A stretch of DNA of 64,000 nucleotides from Bugula neritina (Eukaryota > Bryozoa > Gymnolaemata > Cheilostomatida > Bugulidae). The stretch lies in the NCBI GenBank assembly GCA_964035545.1, contig OZ037773.1:10008251-10072250 (forward strand). Reading direction: 5' to 3'. Under the pieces are notes generated by a model. It did no database searches and was not told the DNA's origin. It saw only the letters and a list, made by a program, of their open reading frames with translations. The translations under genes were made by a program, and so were the position numbers. Positions 34,501 to 46,798 of the stretch are shown here, in pieces (the first letter of the stretch is position 1; every line of letters begins with the position of its first letter).

Positions 34501-36609
34501 CTACTTAAGGAAGCACGAGGAGTTGCCTTTCCAGAAAATGAAGAAACCACAACCAGTGGACATGCATAGAGCCTGGCAATGTATCTCAGTATAGGCTGTA
34601 AGAGGGTCAGCAAAGATTAGCATCTCAAGAGCAGCGTCAGCAGCTTTTCCTTTCAGCTGTTGGCCAGTAGAAGAACCATCTGAGTTCTCTGTCAGCTGAA
34701 AAAGTTTAGAGGTTCCTAGAGCTCCTAAAATATATCCATAGATATATTTTCACCTGTAGCTTAATGGCAGGCTACAACATGACAGCCAAACTAGCTTTTT
34801 GATTGATTGACTGAATAAAAAATGCAAAAATATTAAAATTGTGTGGGAATAATTTACCAAATAACAGAGTTTCTCCTGTCATATAGCCAGATGCTGCTAC
34901 AGATGACTTGCTAGTTGTGAATGAGGAATTGAGTTTTTCATCATCAAATATTGAATAAGATTTTGCCATTGGAGTTGCACCTTCACCAGGCAGTGGCAAT
35001 GCTTCAGCGAAACTGCTTGATTGGTTTTTAATTTCGAACGGACTTTCAGTTGAAGCAGTCATCTTTTCACCAAGTTGGACAGATTTCTTTGTGGAAGTGG
35101 CCAAAGGGTGTGTAAGAGATGAAGATGGTTTCGCTGAGTTGGAGCTTGAAACAGGAGGTGTAGAGATAGCTTTAGTCAAACTGGTGGTACTCTCAGATGT
35201 TCTTGTCTTTGCCATCTTGTCAAGAGGCGATGGAGATGTTCCTTCTTCTGGTAACTTTTCAAGAAAAGGTGCAGACGTTGCAAAGGTCCCTATTGTTGAT
35301 GAACTGCTACCAGGTGGTGGGAGTGTTGTTGCCAAAGCAGTCATCTGATTTTCAGACAAAGACAAACCGGTTAATGCTCTACCTACTGTGGTTTTGGAAG
35401 GTGACATTGGTGATTGTAAGATTGTTGAAGCGACGGTGGCGATGGGGCCATTATTCTGATAAGAATATTCTAGATTGCAGACAGCCTCTTTTTTATGAAC
35501 GCATAAGTTCAGGTTCTCATCAAATCTGTGCGAAGGTGGATAGCAGACTCGCTGGATTGCAACACCTTTAGAGCAAGTGTAGTATGACTGGCAAGAGAAT
35601 TCATCTGGGTAATCTCCATCTTGTCTTCCATTGCAGTGAAAGTCAGAGCCATCTACTAACATATTTTTTATTCAATTTATATTCAAAAGGAAATTCATTA
35701 ATGAGCAACATTTACACCTTATACAGTCAATGTTGCTTTAATAAAAATATTATTCTCAAGATAGATTTGATAACCAGACATACATAAGGGATTTTAGCTT
35801 CTATGACTCACCAGTAACTGTTTCCGATAAGACAGGAAGCAAAGTTTGAGGAGTGTCTGGGTACGAGTAGTCGAGAGTACACTTGGCATCTTGCTTGTGA
35901 ACACAAATTAGTTGCTCTTCATCAAATAATCGAGAAGGAGGAAAGCAATCATCATGGGTTGTGATGTCACCATCTCTGCAGGTGTAATATGCAGCACAGG
36001 AGAACTCGTCAGGATAATCTCCATCTGGTCTTCCTGCACAGCTGAATTCTGCAGTGGCTGCAAAATGGTGAGACAACATGGATATTGGTGAGCATGGGTA
36101 AGTCAAACAGCCGGCAATGAGAACTAAGTTTGCATGTTGAGGTGTTATTGTGCATGCATGCATGCATGTTTACCACTTAGAATTACTATAATAATAAAAA
36201 GTATAGTATAAATATTATTTATGTCAGCAGTTATAGTGCTTATTTGATCGAAAGTACTTCAAACAAATTTTACATTAGCAAAAAATAGTAGGTAACTATA
36301 TATCAAATAAATTTCATTACTTAGAATTTAAATCCTCATCTTTTAGAATAAATTTCTCACCATGATAATTTTTTTGCTTTTTGTAAAACATTTATGCAAA
36401 GTAATAAAAGATACCAAAGCATTATTTCTTAAAATTGAGATAAAAACCCATACTAAGAACATAGGATTGTACTAAATGATATTGTCAATTAAATTAGTAA
36501 AATCTTACTTAGCATTTATAATTCAGAAGAATAAGATCTTACCTTTAACTGTAACGGCCAAAGTCATTGACAATGCTACGAAATGTAGTAACATATGCAT
36601 GTTGATCAT
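34501..36609 (-). CDS. secreted protein: two chitin-binding CBM14 domains, Ser/Thr linker, PAN-like C-terminus
   Basis: Exons: 36609-36543, 36057-35812, 35655-34858 (or from 35652) and 34724-34501. The protein is 444 residues. A signal peptide (MINMHMLLHFVALSMTLAV) is followed by two peritrophin-A domains with six cysteines each: residues 29-82 (C29, C43, C49, C60, C74, C82; CAAYYTC core) and 112-164 (CQSYYTC core). Both carry DGDYPDEF before the core. A Ser/Thr/Pro-rich linker (about 175-370) looks suited to O-glycosylation. The last exon holds HCQALCM-x2-GC-x-FF-x-IF...C, a short PAN/apple-like cysteine core that is shared with the next gene on this strand. CBM14 domains bind chitin, so the likely site is cuticle, tube, shell or gut lining. 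All introns are phase 1. A TATA box lies 48 nt upstream of the start. Likely poly(A) signals are at 34252-34257 or 34231-34236. Confidence 0.9.
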
Positions 36610-36656
36610 TCTTAGAGCAACATCTGGTTGACTCTAACGTACCCAAGCAACTGCTC

Positions 36657-36664
36657 ATATATAT
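36657..36664 (-). promoter_or_regulatory. TATA box of the CBM14/PAN-like gene
   Basis: An ATATATAT core on the minus strand lies 48 nt before the start codon at 36609. That leaves room for a 5' leader of roughly 20 nt. Confidence 0.5.
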
Positions 36665-36669
36665 TTTTA

Positions 36670-37768
36670 CCGTCTTGCTTTGAACAGATGAAAACTTTCA
36701 ACTTTATTATTATGTTACATCAAAGTTTGCTAATAGCAAAAACAACTTTTAAGTCAAACTTTAATCATGATGATGCACACGACAAGCCGGTTGATATGAA
36801 CATTATCCAAATTAACTTTTACAAGCAGTTTACATGATAGAAAAACAGCTCTTTTATATTAAGGTGGTTCAACGTAAAAATGTATGCATTGCCTATGCAA
36901 GTATTAATTTACTGCTTCAACTTAAAACTGTTACTAAAACTGTGCTCTCATGCGCTCATTCATATAGGCCTATAGGTGTAAAAGTTATGTAACACTTGCT
37001 CCTGTATTGTATTGTACATGGAACGTTTTAGCTTTGGCCAAGCTAAATTTGCAAGCTTGTGAAAATGCTTCAATTCATGCACTTTTGTAATAGCTTCCAA
37101 TTAGTTATTCTTTATACCTGAACTTTTGTTGGCTTGAATGTCAAAGTATTAGTTGTTTTATAGTCAAAATTTAGCTTTTTTTTATAGCTAGACAAAATTC
37201 AAGCGGGTTGAGCTAGCTATTTTTTAAAGTTTTCATTTAAGTTAACTTCCTTAAATTTAAACATAGAATTTTAAGTACATTTGATACCTTAAGGCTATAA
37301 GTTCTTCAAAGATTTTGGGCTGTTCAAATAATTTGATATATATTTGCAACATTCAGACATATTTATTGTAATAGGCAATATCAATCATATAATTATTAAT
37401 AATTGAAGCAGCAATTCCTCCAGCACAATGTTAGAATAATTGACAACAAAAACTACTACATCATGATAAATGGATGTCAACCAAAAAATTAACTAGACAT
37501 GTTAAATACAATTGTGAGCAGACATGATTTCTCATTATCAATACAAAACTATATTTAATTTATAATGTTTCTTGGTTAACACGTTCACATTGTACTATAA
37601 AGATAATCATTGGTTTTCTGGTAAATATGTTCAACAATAAACTCTTCCGAGAATCAAACTGCACATAAAAAGCATAAAACTACAAAGACAGTTCAAATTA
37701 TTAAGAAAAGTTGTCAAATTATTTTGTAAAACAAGATGTGATTGGCTGAAGAGGTCATAGCAGCTGAT
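36670..37768. other. spacer upstream of the CBM14 gene
   Basis: About 1.1 kb of AT-rich sequence without a supportable gene. It includes the 3' UTR of the PAN-like gene, with a possible poly(A) signal at 37362-37367. Confidence 0.5.
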
Positions 37769-39288
37769 TTAGAGATCATTCCCAATCTTAAAACTGACCG
37801 CATAACACCAATTATTAGAAAAGATGTAGAAAAAGTCACAGCCATGAGTCATGCATAATGCCTGACAGTGAACAACAGAGTAGACTACAGCCTTGGTGTC
37901 AATGCGGTAATCCTTGTAGATGTCTTTTTTGACAATCAACTTGCTGATTGAAGCATTGTTTTGAGTTCCCTCAATTTCAAAGAACTTGAGGCTTTCTGTG
38001 AAATAAAAAAAAGATTATCATAAATCAGCAATATTGTCAGTATTGGAACAAAAATTATATCTTTGTATTAAGTTTCACTATTGTTTTGTTATAAAATTTT
38101 AGCTTATAAGAAAGTTATGCCAAAAGCTATTGATTGAAATGCTTTGTTGATCTTAGCAACACACCTTAGCAACATATTCTAGCAACACACCTTAGCAACA
38201 TATTATTCTAGTAACACACCTTAGTAATATGACCTAGCAACACTCCTTAGCAACACACCTTAGCAACATGCTATAGAAACATACTTTAGCAACATACCCT
38301 ATAGCAACATGCTCTAGCAACATGACCTAGCAAACAATCTAGCAACACTCCTTAGCAACATGCTATAGCAACACCCCTTAGCAACATATCCTAGCAACAC
38401 ACCTTGGCAACACACCTTAGCAGCATACCTTAGCAACATACCCTAGCAGCATACCCTATTAAATAACCTAGCAACATGCTATAGCAACACATTTTAGCAA
38501 CACACCCTAGCAACATGCCTTATATAGCAACATACCCTAGCAACATATTTCAGTGACATATAGTGCTACATAATCGGGCTGATAGTATTAAAGCCTTAAA
38601 ACTGCAATCTTAGTATAAGCAATAATAAAGCATGAAACAATGACAGTTTAACAGCAACTTTTGAGAGTTTAAAGTATTCTGAACAGCTCAATTTTCTCTG
38701 GAGGTCGTGACGGTAATTCTCGAGACTATAACCTAAATACCACTATAGTTCTTTTTGTAAATTGAAATGACAACTTCCTAGAATTACCAGAGGATTGAAG
38801 TGTCACAAGTTTGTTGTGCAGTTCTTTCTTTGTTAAGCCAGGTGGTTCGTTTTTAGATCTGGGATGCTTTTCTCCTTTAGCTAGAAGTACAAGATTAGTA
38901 TTTATAACATTTGAAAACCAATAATACAATACTGGAAGGATCTGAAACTGTAAACTAATTTATTATATGTAATACATATATATGTGTGTGCTTGTGCCTG
39001 TGCCTGTGTGTGTGTGTGTGTGTGTTTGCGTGTGTTTTATATGAGTGTGTGTGTGAGAGTGTGTGATGTGTTTGTGTGAGTGGGTGTGTGTTTGTTTTCA
39101 AAGCTTCTGCTTGCACTTATAACAAAGCATTACTTTAATAAAATGCCCTTCTAACAATACTAACAGCACATCAGCAGCAAACAAATGAAATCAACAGAGA
39201 AGATTAATCAAATATTACCTGCAATCAGGAGAGCAATGCTTCCAAACACTAAAAATGCTAGCAGCAGGTGACTAGTCTTCATGGCCAT
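37769..39288 (-). CDS. small secreted protein with PAN/apple-like C-terminal core
   Basis: Exons: 39288-39219, 38880-38788 and 37995-37769. The CDS is 390 nt, 129 residues. The N-terminus MAMKTSHLLLAFLVFGSIAL is a signal peptide, followed by a basic linker (KGEKHPRSKNEPPGLTKKEL). The last exon (from about residue 55) ends in VVHCQALCMTHGCDFFYIFS with a further Cys, matching the C-terminal exon of the gene at 34.5 kb in sequence, phase and order. The four-cysteine C-x3-C-x4-C pattern with aromatic FF-x-IF resembles half of a PAN/apple domain. That assignment is by eye. Both introns are phase 1. The second intron is filled by a tandem repeat. A possible poly(A) signal lies at 37362-37367. Function is unknown; extracellular adhesion or matrix contact is inferred. 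Confidence 0.85.
38150..38545. repeat. degenerate 13-bp repeat of ccttagcaacaca
   Basis: About 25-30 degenerate units fill half of the second intron of the PAN-like gene. Confidence 0.9.
39000..39095. repeat. imperfect (TG)n tract
   Basis: TG-rich stretch with tttg and gagtg interruptions in the first intron of the PAN-like gene. Confidence 0.85.
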
Positions 39289-40074
39289 GATGAGAGTATT
39301 TCTGTATTTACTGAAGATAACCGACTGATATTAAATACAAGTTTCAGAGTTCATTAGAACTTTCTACACATCCTGCTTTGATTGATTTAACATGATTGCT
39401 AGCTATACTTTCAGCTGTCCTGCTTAACTAACATCATTTAAAACACAGGAAGCTGTTAAGTCTTTGATGTGAGAAGTGCATATATAGTTATACTGCTAGA
39501 GAAATGTTCAGGTTTGCAAAGAAGTAAAGTTCAAAGTTTTGTATTGGAAATGGTCAACGGAATTCACATTTTCACACAAACCTCTGTAGCTTTTTTAACA
39601 TTGATTTGCTTTTTGTTTAAAGAACCTAAACATCTAGATAATTTCCATTCAAGCAAAGATACTACATGCTTTTAATTAAACGAAACAGAAAAACATGCGT
39701 GAGCTATGATGCTCGGCAGTTAAGATGGGATGCAAACAGTCATGCCTACAGTAAATTGTAATATGAAAAAGCAATAATCTGCTGTTGGTTAAAAAATGTG
39801 CTGCGTTAAGAAATTGTCAAACTCTTTCTTTGACATTTATAGCATATTATAGAACTGTTGCAAAAATTTTCCCTTCTAGTTTTAATTTGCAATCTGATTC
39901 TTTAGCAAAATTTTAATTATAACTTTTATTTTCAGGAACATAGTATTAGACTAAACATATAGCTGGATTTATTTATTTTTATATTACCTTTTATACAATA
40001 AAATATTCATATTTATAAAATCTATTTGTAAAATATTTGTAAACAAAATAATCAGTTATATTGCCGTAGTTTCT

Positions 40075-40952
40075 CTAATCATCCTTGATGTCAATGTATC
40101 TTCTGTCATCTCCATCATCATCTCTGCACCAACAGAGGTCGTCATCGTCATCACAATCTCCGCTGTCGAATCTGTCATTGTCATCATCGAGGCAGTAGGA
40201 GTTACATCCTCGTGGGTTTCGAGGGCAATAATCATCATCAGCATGAGCAGACAACACCAAACCTAAATAAATAGTTATGGTAGTTGTAAGTGAGAGTAGG
40301 TAATATGATAGTTGCTACAAGTTATAGGTAGTATAGCTGGCAATATACTGCATGATATATGTCCTTTAGACTGTAGTTATGCTAAACTTATAAAAGTATA
40401 TTCATATAGGCACAATCAGCAGGCAGTGCCTATACTGGATAAATAAAATTATGAGTGGAAAATAGCAGTCATAACAGTCAACATGCCCATCACATTGAAT
40501 ACATGATAAAACAACTTTTTTAGAAATATCGCACCTTTGAATTATGCATTTCTTATAGATTTTTAGGTTTACTATCCAAGTTTTCAATTAAGTACAAAAG
40601 TGTAAGTCAAACTTGCAAATTCATAAATGTTTTACATATAACATAACTTATATAAGTCTTACATCATCAGCAGAGTAATATTTGTGACAGAAAAGGATGG
40701 AGTTTAATTTGAAAATATTTTGTTAATTCAGTTTGTATCTACAGTTTATCATGGTAGAAAGGTTTATAGTTTTTCTGACATGCTAGATAAATTGCAGCTT
40801 ATTGCAGCATTTATGTAAAATTTATAATATAACGGCAAATATTTTTCATCCCTTTATGTCAACTGGACTAATATCAAGAAGAAGTAGATAGATTTTTGAA
40901 GCTACTTACACAATAGGACAGCTACAAGCAGAGCAATAATTGATAGCCTCAT
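40075..40952 (-). CDS. Asp-rich six-cysteine secreted peptide, CS-alpha-beta (defensin-like) spacing
   Basis: Coding exons 40952-40910 and 40262-40075 encode 76 residues. A noncoding first exon (about 41222-41195) and a leader (41004-40953) precede them, with a TATA box at 41245-41252. The signal peptide is residues 1-22 (ends LVLSAHA). The mature part of about 54 residues has cysteines at 27, 34, 38, 51, 58 and 60: C-x6-C-x3-C-x12-C-x6-C-x-C, the cysteine-stabilised alpha-beta pattern of invertebrate defensins. It is unusual in being packed with Asp (for example CDDDDDLCWCRDDDGDD), hence strongly anionic, whereas most defensins are cationic. Metal or mineral binding, or inhibition of another protein, are as likely as antimicrobial action. 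No recognised orthologue. A gene with similar layout lies head-to-head at 45.3 kb. Poly(A) candidate 39968-39973. Confidence 0.85.
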
Positions 40953-41244
40953 TTTGAATTCTTTGAGTGATTCTTTTGTTTGCTTTCTAACTCTTTGCGT
41001 TCGCCTGAAAGATATATAATAACTGTGCATGGGTGCAAAACACGTTGAGTCTCAAAGGTTGGTAAAACTGTTTAAATAACCTCAAAGTAAAAAATTAGCT
41101 CAAACTACATTAGTGCAGTGTAGAGAGAAATTTTTCTCACGTTTGTGAAAGCTTGCTGACAATAAAAAGTTTGCATACAGATTTACATTCTTACCTTTAG
41201 TCTGTCTGTGTGAAGACTGTTGAAAGTTCTGAGTAAAGCTGGTA

Positions 41245-41252
41245 TTTATATA
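41245..41252 (-). promoter_or_regulatory. TATA box of the Asp-rich peptide gene
   Basis: TATATAAA on the minus strand. It is followed about 25-30 nt later by a short noncoding exon ending at a gtaaga donor (exon boundary 41195), with the matching acceptor after 41005. Confidence 0.65.
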
Positions 41253-41264
41253 TTAGTAGAAACT

Positions 41265-44200
41265 TGGGCAGTTGCCAGTTGTGTACAATACAGCCAGTTT
41301 GCCTGTCAGCAAACATGGAGATAAATAACGTCTAGTGCCCACAGACAATAGGATAAAAAATAAGACAATTAATCAAACTTGCTTAACAAAAGCTGTCAAT
41401 TTAATTTGAACTTTTTGCCCATTTAAATTGTCTTACGCATGACATAAAAATAGAGCAGGGTATATAATTTATATGCTATAACTGATTACGTGACTAGTTT
41501 TAACGAAGTTTGCGTATCTATAGCCAGCTTGTATATATATAGGAAAGATTTTTTAAGTTCTTCAGTTTTTTGCATCTGATATATTTTTATCTTGATGCTG
41601 TCTGAAAAACTTTTTAATCAGACATATTTATGTAAGATAAAACAAAAAAAGTTTGAATGCTTATGTATAATTACGTTGCTTCTGATGTGTTATGTAATTA
41701 AAACAGATTCTTATAGGATTAGGCTAGTAGCAAATTGTTAAATATCATTTGATCCATTTCAATATTAAAGAATTCTGGTGAAATGCTACATCAGAGTCAG
41801 TCTTAATATTATTTCCTTAACTGTGCAGAAGTTATTCTAGTAATAGTCTTTTGAAAATTCTACCTGTGAATAAAAATAATATTTTAGCGTTTAGTATTTA
41901 TGCAGTCTTTCAGATTTTATATATAAAAATATCTTTAAATGCTATAGGGTTCCTCTGTGTAAATGTTAATTAAAACAGGTATTTTTATTTCCTTATTGCA
42001 GTGCAAGCTAGCAGACAGTTAAAATTTTTACTGTCAAAATTAGAGTAATTATACAACTGACATCTGACATCGGTTTAAGAAGTGTTTTATAGTTATACAG
42101 CATATATATATACGCTGTATATATATAAATTATAGTCACCAGGGTTGTCTACTTCCTTATTGCTTAAAACAAAAAGAGGATAAAAATAAAACATTACATT
42201 TAAAATTGGCACTTTGATGAGAGAATAAATACAATGTAGCTAAAAGACAGGCCTATAGCCTAAAATGCCACTTGTCTTAATAGTTTATTCCTTAACCGAA
42301 TAGGTTTTTGATGATATTATTTTAAGTATAATTGCAATTTGAAATGCACTGCTTGTATATATAGTAAGAAACTAATAATAATTATTTTAGCAATGAGTTT
42401 ATGAATATATTATTATATCTATTAGAAAAGTAGGTTAATTTATTCATTACAAAACTATTTCTTTAGTTTCTTAACTTCTAAAGGTAGAATCACCCTTTTA
42501 CCATGAAGAAATATAATTTTTATTATAGCAAGGATTATTTTACTTCTTTGATAAAGTTTGAAAACTATTTATAGCTGTACCGTTATTATGTGAGTTAGAA
42601 CAAACTCTCAAATAAGTTGGATGCAAATCTTCTATGAATGCTTAATTTTGATTGAGTTTGCAGCTTTGTCGGCTTCACAAAACACTTGGAAATAGAAACT
42701 GCAGAACTTCTGGCACTAACATTGCAGTTGTTGCTACTTTCTAATCATGGAAGTGGGACGTAAGTTGGCAAATGCATTGTTATTGTTTGTTGTGACGTAA
42801 AAGCTTCTGTGTTCTTACATCATTCTATAATAATTAGAGGCTGCAAATGTCTTTGTTTTACAAAAGTAAAAAACTGCAAATATAAATTATAGTTTGTTTC
42901 CAAGACTTTTCTCATTACATATAATTCCAACAGAGCAATCAACACAGTATAGTGGGGTTATTCATCAATTATTATAAATAAATATTATAAAGCAACACAC
43001 TGTAGACTTCTTCAGAGCCGAATATAAATTGACTAATAAAAAATTATGAAAAAGGCTATAACTAACACAACAATCTAAGTTATTGATTTGTCTATTGATG
43101 GAAACTTATATTTCATAAGTTCCCAAATTTATTGCCTACAGGACATTGTCTGCATGTTTATCACAATATGTAGTTTAATTTTGGCATTAAAAGCAACATA
43201 TCTATAGATTCGTTTATTTAAAATCAAGCAGAATATCAAGTGTCATTTGAGACAACGGCTCAAAGTGAAGATAAAACCAGACAGATTGATGATAGAAGAA
43301 GGCAATAAACTTGCTGCTGTCTTCATAACCTAATTCTTAGCTTTTAGCTGCAGCTTGTATATATGCTTTAATCTAACAGGCTTTTTGTTGTGCAATAAAT
43401 ACAGAATTGTAAGCTCTACAAATTTCCCAGTTAACATAAACATCATCTTTCTAATTATTTTATGCTCTACAACTCTTAACTATGACAGCATTCACCAAAC
43501 TTGATAATTAAATTATTGACTATATATTACTTACTTTCTAATCAGAAAAATAACTGTCTTCTATTGAGTAAGCAACTCTTCATAGTAAAATAAGATGTAA
43601 AAAATGGCCATAAACAGCTTTTTCACACACAAAATTGAAGAAATACTTAGTTGATGGCTTTTATCACTTGTAAAGATGCAAATATTTTAGTATATAGGCT
43701 TCTAACTCAATATGTACGTAATAATACCTAACAACATAAGATTGTGCTGAAATCTTTTAAGAACTGAACTGAACAGGTTTTTAGCTAAATATAGCATGTG
43801 GGCCATGTAGAAAATATAAGAGTGAGAGTTGGGGGTACAGTAAGAGCCCCATAAAACTTCTACCTATGACAAGAGGATTACCAATCATATTGAATGAGGG
43901 AGCTGTTAAGCTATATAGAATGTTGTTTCATGCGGAATTATGTCGATCAGCATTTAACTCCACTGTAATAAGTCATTAATCATAAACTGATTACCTGTCA
44001 CACATTTAATTGTTAGACTGCTATTATATAGATGATTGATTAGCTCAATATAATGTATATATACACATCCTGTTTTCATTCACGTCAGATTTGATTGTAC
44101 ACAGCGCCCACACTATTCCACCAAATTTTATCTTTTGGCATTGGGTAAGATCACTGTTAGCCTTAGGTTACATAACACTTGGTTCAAAAACACTCAAAAG

Positions 44201-44435
44201 AATAGAAATTATCAACAGAAAGTGACATTGTTTTACAGTGCAAAGGCCAAACACTGAGAGAATAAAATGTGCCCACATGCCCATTTTGTATACAATTTTA
44301 TGATAATTCAATTTTCTTTGAAAAGAAAACTTCCTTTTTTTAGTTTTAGACTGCATACAATGCATTTACTGCACACAAAACCTACGCAGTATATGAACTG
44401 CAATGCGCAGGTAGCTTGTAGCTATTCCAAAAGTC
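41265..44435. other. gene-free spacer between the two six-cysteine peptide genes
   Basis: About 3.2 kb of AT-rich DNA between divergent promoters. Short reading frames occur, but none has a signal peptide, splice continuity or family resemblance. Confidence 0.5.
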
Positions 44436-44439
44436 TTTG

Positions 44440-44447
44440 TATAAAAA
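44440..44447 (+). promoter_or_regulatory. TATA box of the basic CS-alpha-beta peptide gene
   Basis: TATAAAAA is followed by a short noncoding exon ending at 44491 (cag/gtgagg donor). Leader sequence resumes after a ttttcag acceptor at 45208, 52 nt before the start codon. The layout matches the Asp-rich gene on the opposite strand. Confidence 0.6.
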
Positions 44448-45259
44448 GGACAAAGGAAATATTCTCTCTACTCTAGTTTCAGTGTGGGCAGGTGAGGTTT
44501 TATAGCTATTATTTATAATGTGTATATTATAGCTGGTGTATATTATATTAGTTTGTGTATTATAAATTACAGCGTACGTGTTATAATATTAGACGTGGTG
44601 TATATAATATATCATATCATATTGTCTATAATGACAATTTGCAGTAGGCCTATATTATAATAATGTACCGCAATTAAATCCATTGGCATAAAGCAAATCT
44701 TTTAGTATTAAAACTTATCATTTTTAAATTTTTTTAAAATAAAAAATTAAAGTGCACAATATACACAATATTTATTGACCATTTTATTGCAGTGGATTGT
44801 TTTCAACTAGATTCGGTAATCGATCACAAACCACCTTAATAGTCAAGCTCCATACAAACATTTGTATAAAACCTGCTTTTAAACAAATATACAATAAATA
44901 TGAAATAATAAAATTATAATGAAACAAAGTAGCGTTTGGTCATAAAGTGAGATCTTCATCAAATTGAAAAATACATATATTTTGCTATAGTTTGTGAATG
45001 TACTTAACTTTTTAGTTACTGAAGCCAACTATAAATAATAATTATTATTAATTTAAATTCAAATATATGTAATAGTTTACTACTCTTTTTATCTCTGCAA
45101 GCAGAAGCATGGGTAAAAGCTGTTGTAGTTTCAAGTAGCTATATAGCTGTCGTTGCGCAAGATTATCAAGTATAGTAATAATAATATATTGTTCTGATGT
45201 TTTTCAGTCAGAAAGACAGGGAAAGACAACTTCAAATACAACTCTGTCAACCAAATAAA

Positions 45260-46095
45260 ATGAAGTGTTTAGTTGGTGCTTTGATGTTGATATGCTTGCT
45301 TGGTGAGTAATAGTGTTAGCATTATGTTAATATACCATTTGGTCATAAACAGCATTTTATTGTTGCTTTAGTGTAGTTTTAATCATGAAACTTATAGCTG
45401 GTTTAATATTAAGTATATAGTAATAAAATCTCATTTATAAATATTATGTAACAACCACAATGAGCTAGAATTGAGGTACAGCAATAGTATATGTGTGCCA
45501 CTAGCATATTTTTAAATGTCTTGCAGTACTATAACAGCGTCATTTATATATGTGACCCCAATATTAATAACCTGCAAAAGTTTTCTCAGAGTGAATTGTT
45601 AGTACACGGATAGGATTTGTGGCTATGCCATTATGGTTAGGGTGACAGGTAGTCTTACCCTACCTCTGCTACAACATTCTTCTATATCCTGAGGCTATGT
45701 GCCACATTATAAGAGAATACTGTGCATCTATAGCAATCAGTTTGTAAAGTTAGCAGATGTCTTTCACCTGGTAAAGTTACAACAACCCGAACATAATATA
45801 AACTCTGAATGGCTTCATATTTTCAACCATTACTTGTCAATTTGTAGTTATCCTCCAGACAGTGAGGGGAGACAATCGCTGTATTCAAGTTAGTAAGCGT
45901 GTGTGCAAGTACACCTGTAAGTCATATGGCTATGAGAATGGTAAATGTGACTCTGCAGGAGTGTGCTTCTGCACGCAGGGAGACAACAGACGAGCCAAGA
46001 GGTTCGACATGCTGCCTAATGCTGACAGCGTTATAAATGCTGCCCGGAATGGAGTCGGGGCTCTCAGAGATTCCAGCAAAGAAGTTGGTAAATAA
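45260..46095 (+). CDS. secreted basic CS-alpha-beta (defensin-like) peptide with C-terminal extension
   Basis: Coding exons 45260-45302 and 45848-46095 encode 96 residues, with a phase-1 intron. The signal peptide is residues 1-22 (MKCLVGALMLICLLVILQ...). The core has cysteines at 26, 34, 38, 48, 54 and 56: C-x7-C-x3-C-x9-C-x5-C-x-C, the classic CS-alpha-beta spacing of invertebrate defensins. It is rich in Lys/Arg. A basic cleavage-type site RRAKR (62-66) is followed by a 30-residue, cysteine-free tail, as in some bivalve antimicrobial peptide precursors. Secretion and processing to a defence peptide is the likeliest role. Other uses of the fold (channel-active or signalling peptides) cannot be excluded from sequence. 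Poly(A) signal AATAAA at 46345-46350. The Asp-rich six-cysteine gene is its divergent neighbour. Confidence 0.88.
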
Positions 46096-46738
46096 GGGTT
46101 GTCTACACCATGCTGAGGACTAAGTTACTTGAACATTACGACCTCAAAAGCTTTAGCTTATATTATATATGCTTGTACTTTTTTACATTATAATGCACAC
46201 ATATTGTGGTAATTGTTCTCTATACATCTATACTTGATTAAAAAATTTATAGGCTGTACATTTAGCATTATATATGTGCATTCAAAATTGTTATTATTAT
46301 ATTGCTTGATTGTAACTAAATTATATGATATACATACATGAAGAAATAAATATAAGGATTATTGTTGTTGGAATGACTGGTGAGAAATGAATAATATTTG
46401 TGATATTGAAAGTTGTCTTCTCTTAGCCTTAGTATTTCAAAATGTAAAGTACGTACTGCAGGTGTTGCAAACTTTATCTTTGAATACAAATATTACTAAA
46501 TATATAGTAAAAGAAGGTATTGCAGCAATTTGCACCTACTATTACAACAGATATAAAATATAGAGAAATTATGAAATTATCTTCCTTGGAAGTACTTGCA
46601 GCTCCTTTTCTGCAATGCAAAAAATGGCACGGAAATTTCTATATGACTAAAATTAGAATGGGAGAAAAATTGATGCCTAAATTCAAGAATAATTTTTTAT
46701 AGATTTTGCAGAATGTAACATTTGTTGAGTTGACCCAG

Positions 46739-46798
46739 CAGCCCCTGCAATGTAATCGGTTAGCGCGCCTGCTTGCAACCAGGAGGTCTGTGGGGGCA
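46739..46798 (+). pseudogene. tRNA-like relic (possible SINE head)
   Basis: The stretch contains aatcggttagcgcgcctgct followed by tgcaaccaggaggtct, resembling a tRNA D-arm and anticodon arm with a TGC-like loop. The T-arm consensus GGTTCGAATCC is absent and the acceptor stem is poorly supported, so a functional tRNA is unlikely. Confidence 0.35.

Noticed and set aside
35091-35571. Reading frames antisense to the CBM14 gene linker
   Set aside because: They are shadows of the Ser/Thr-rich linker exon.
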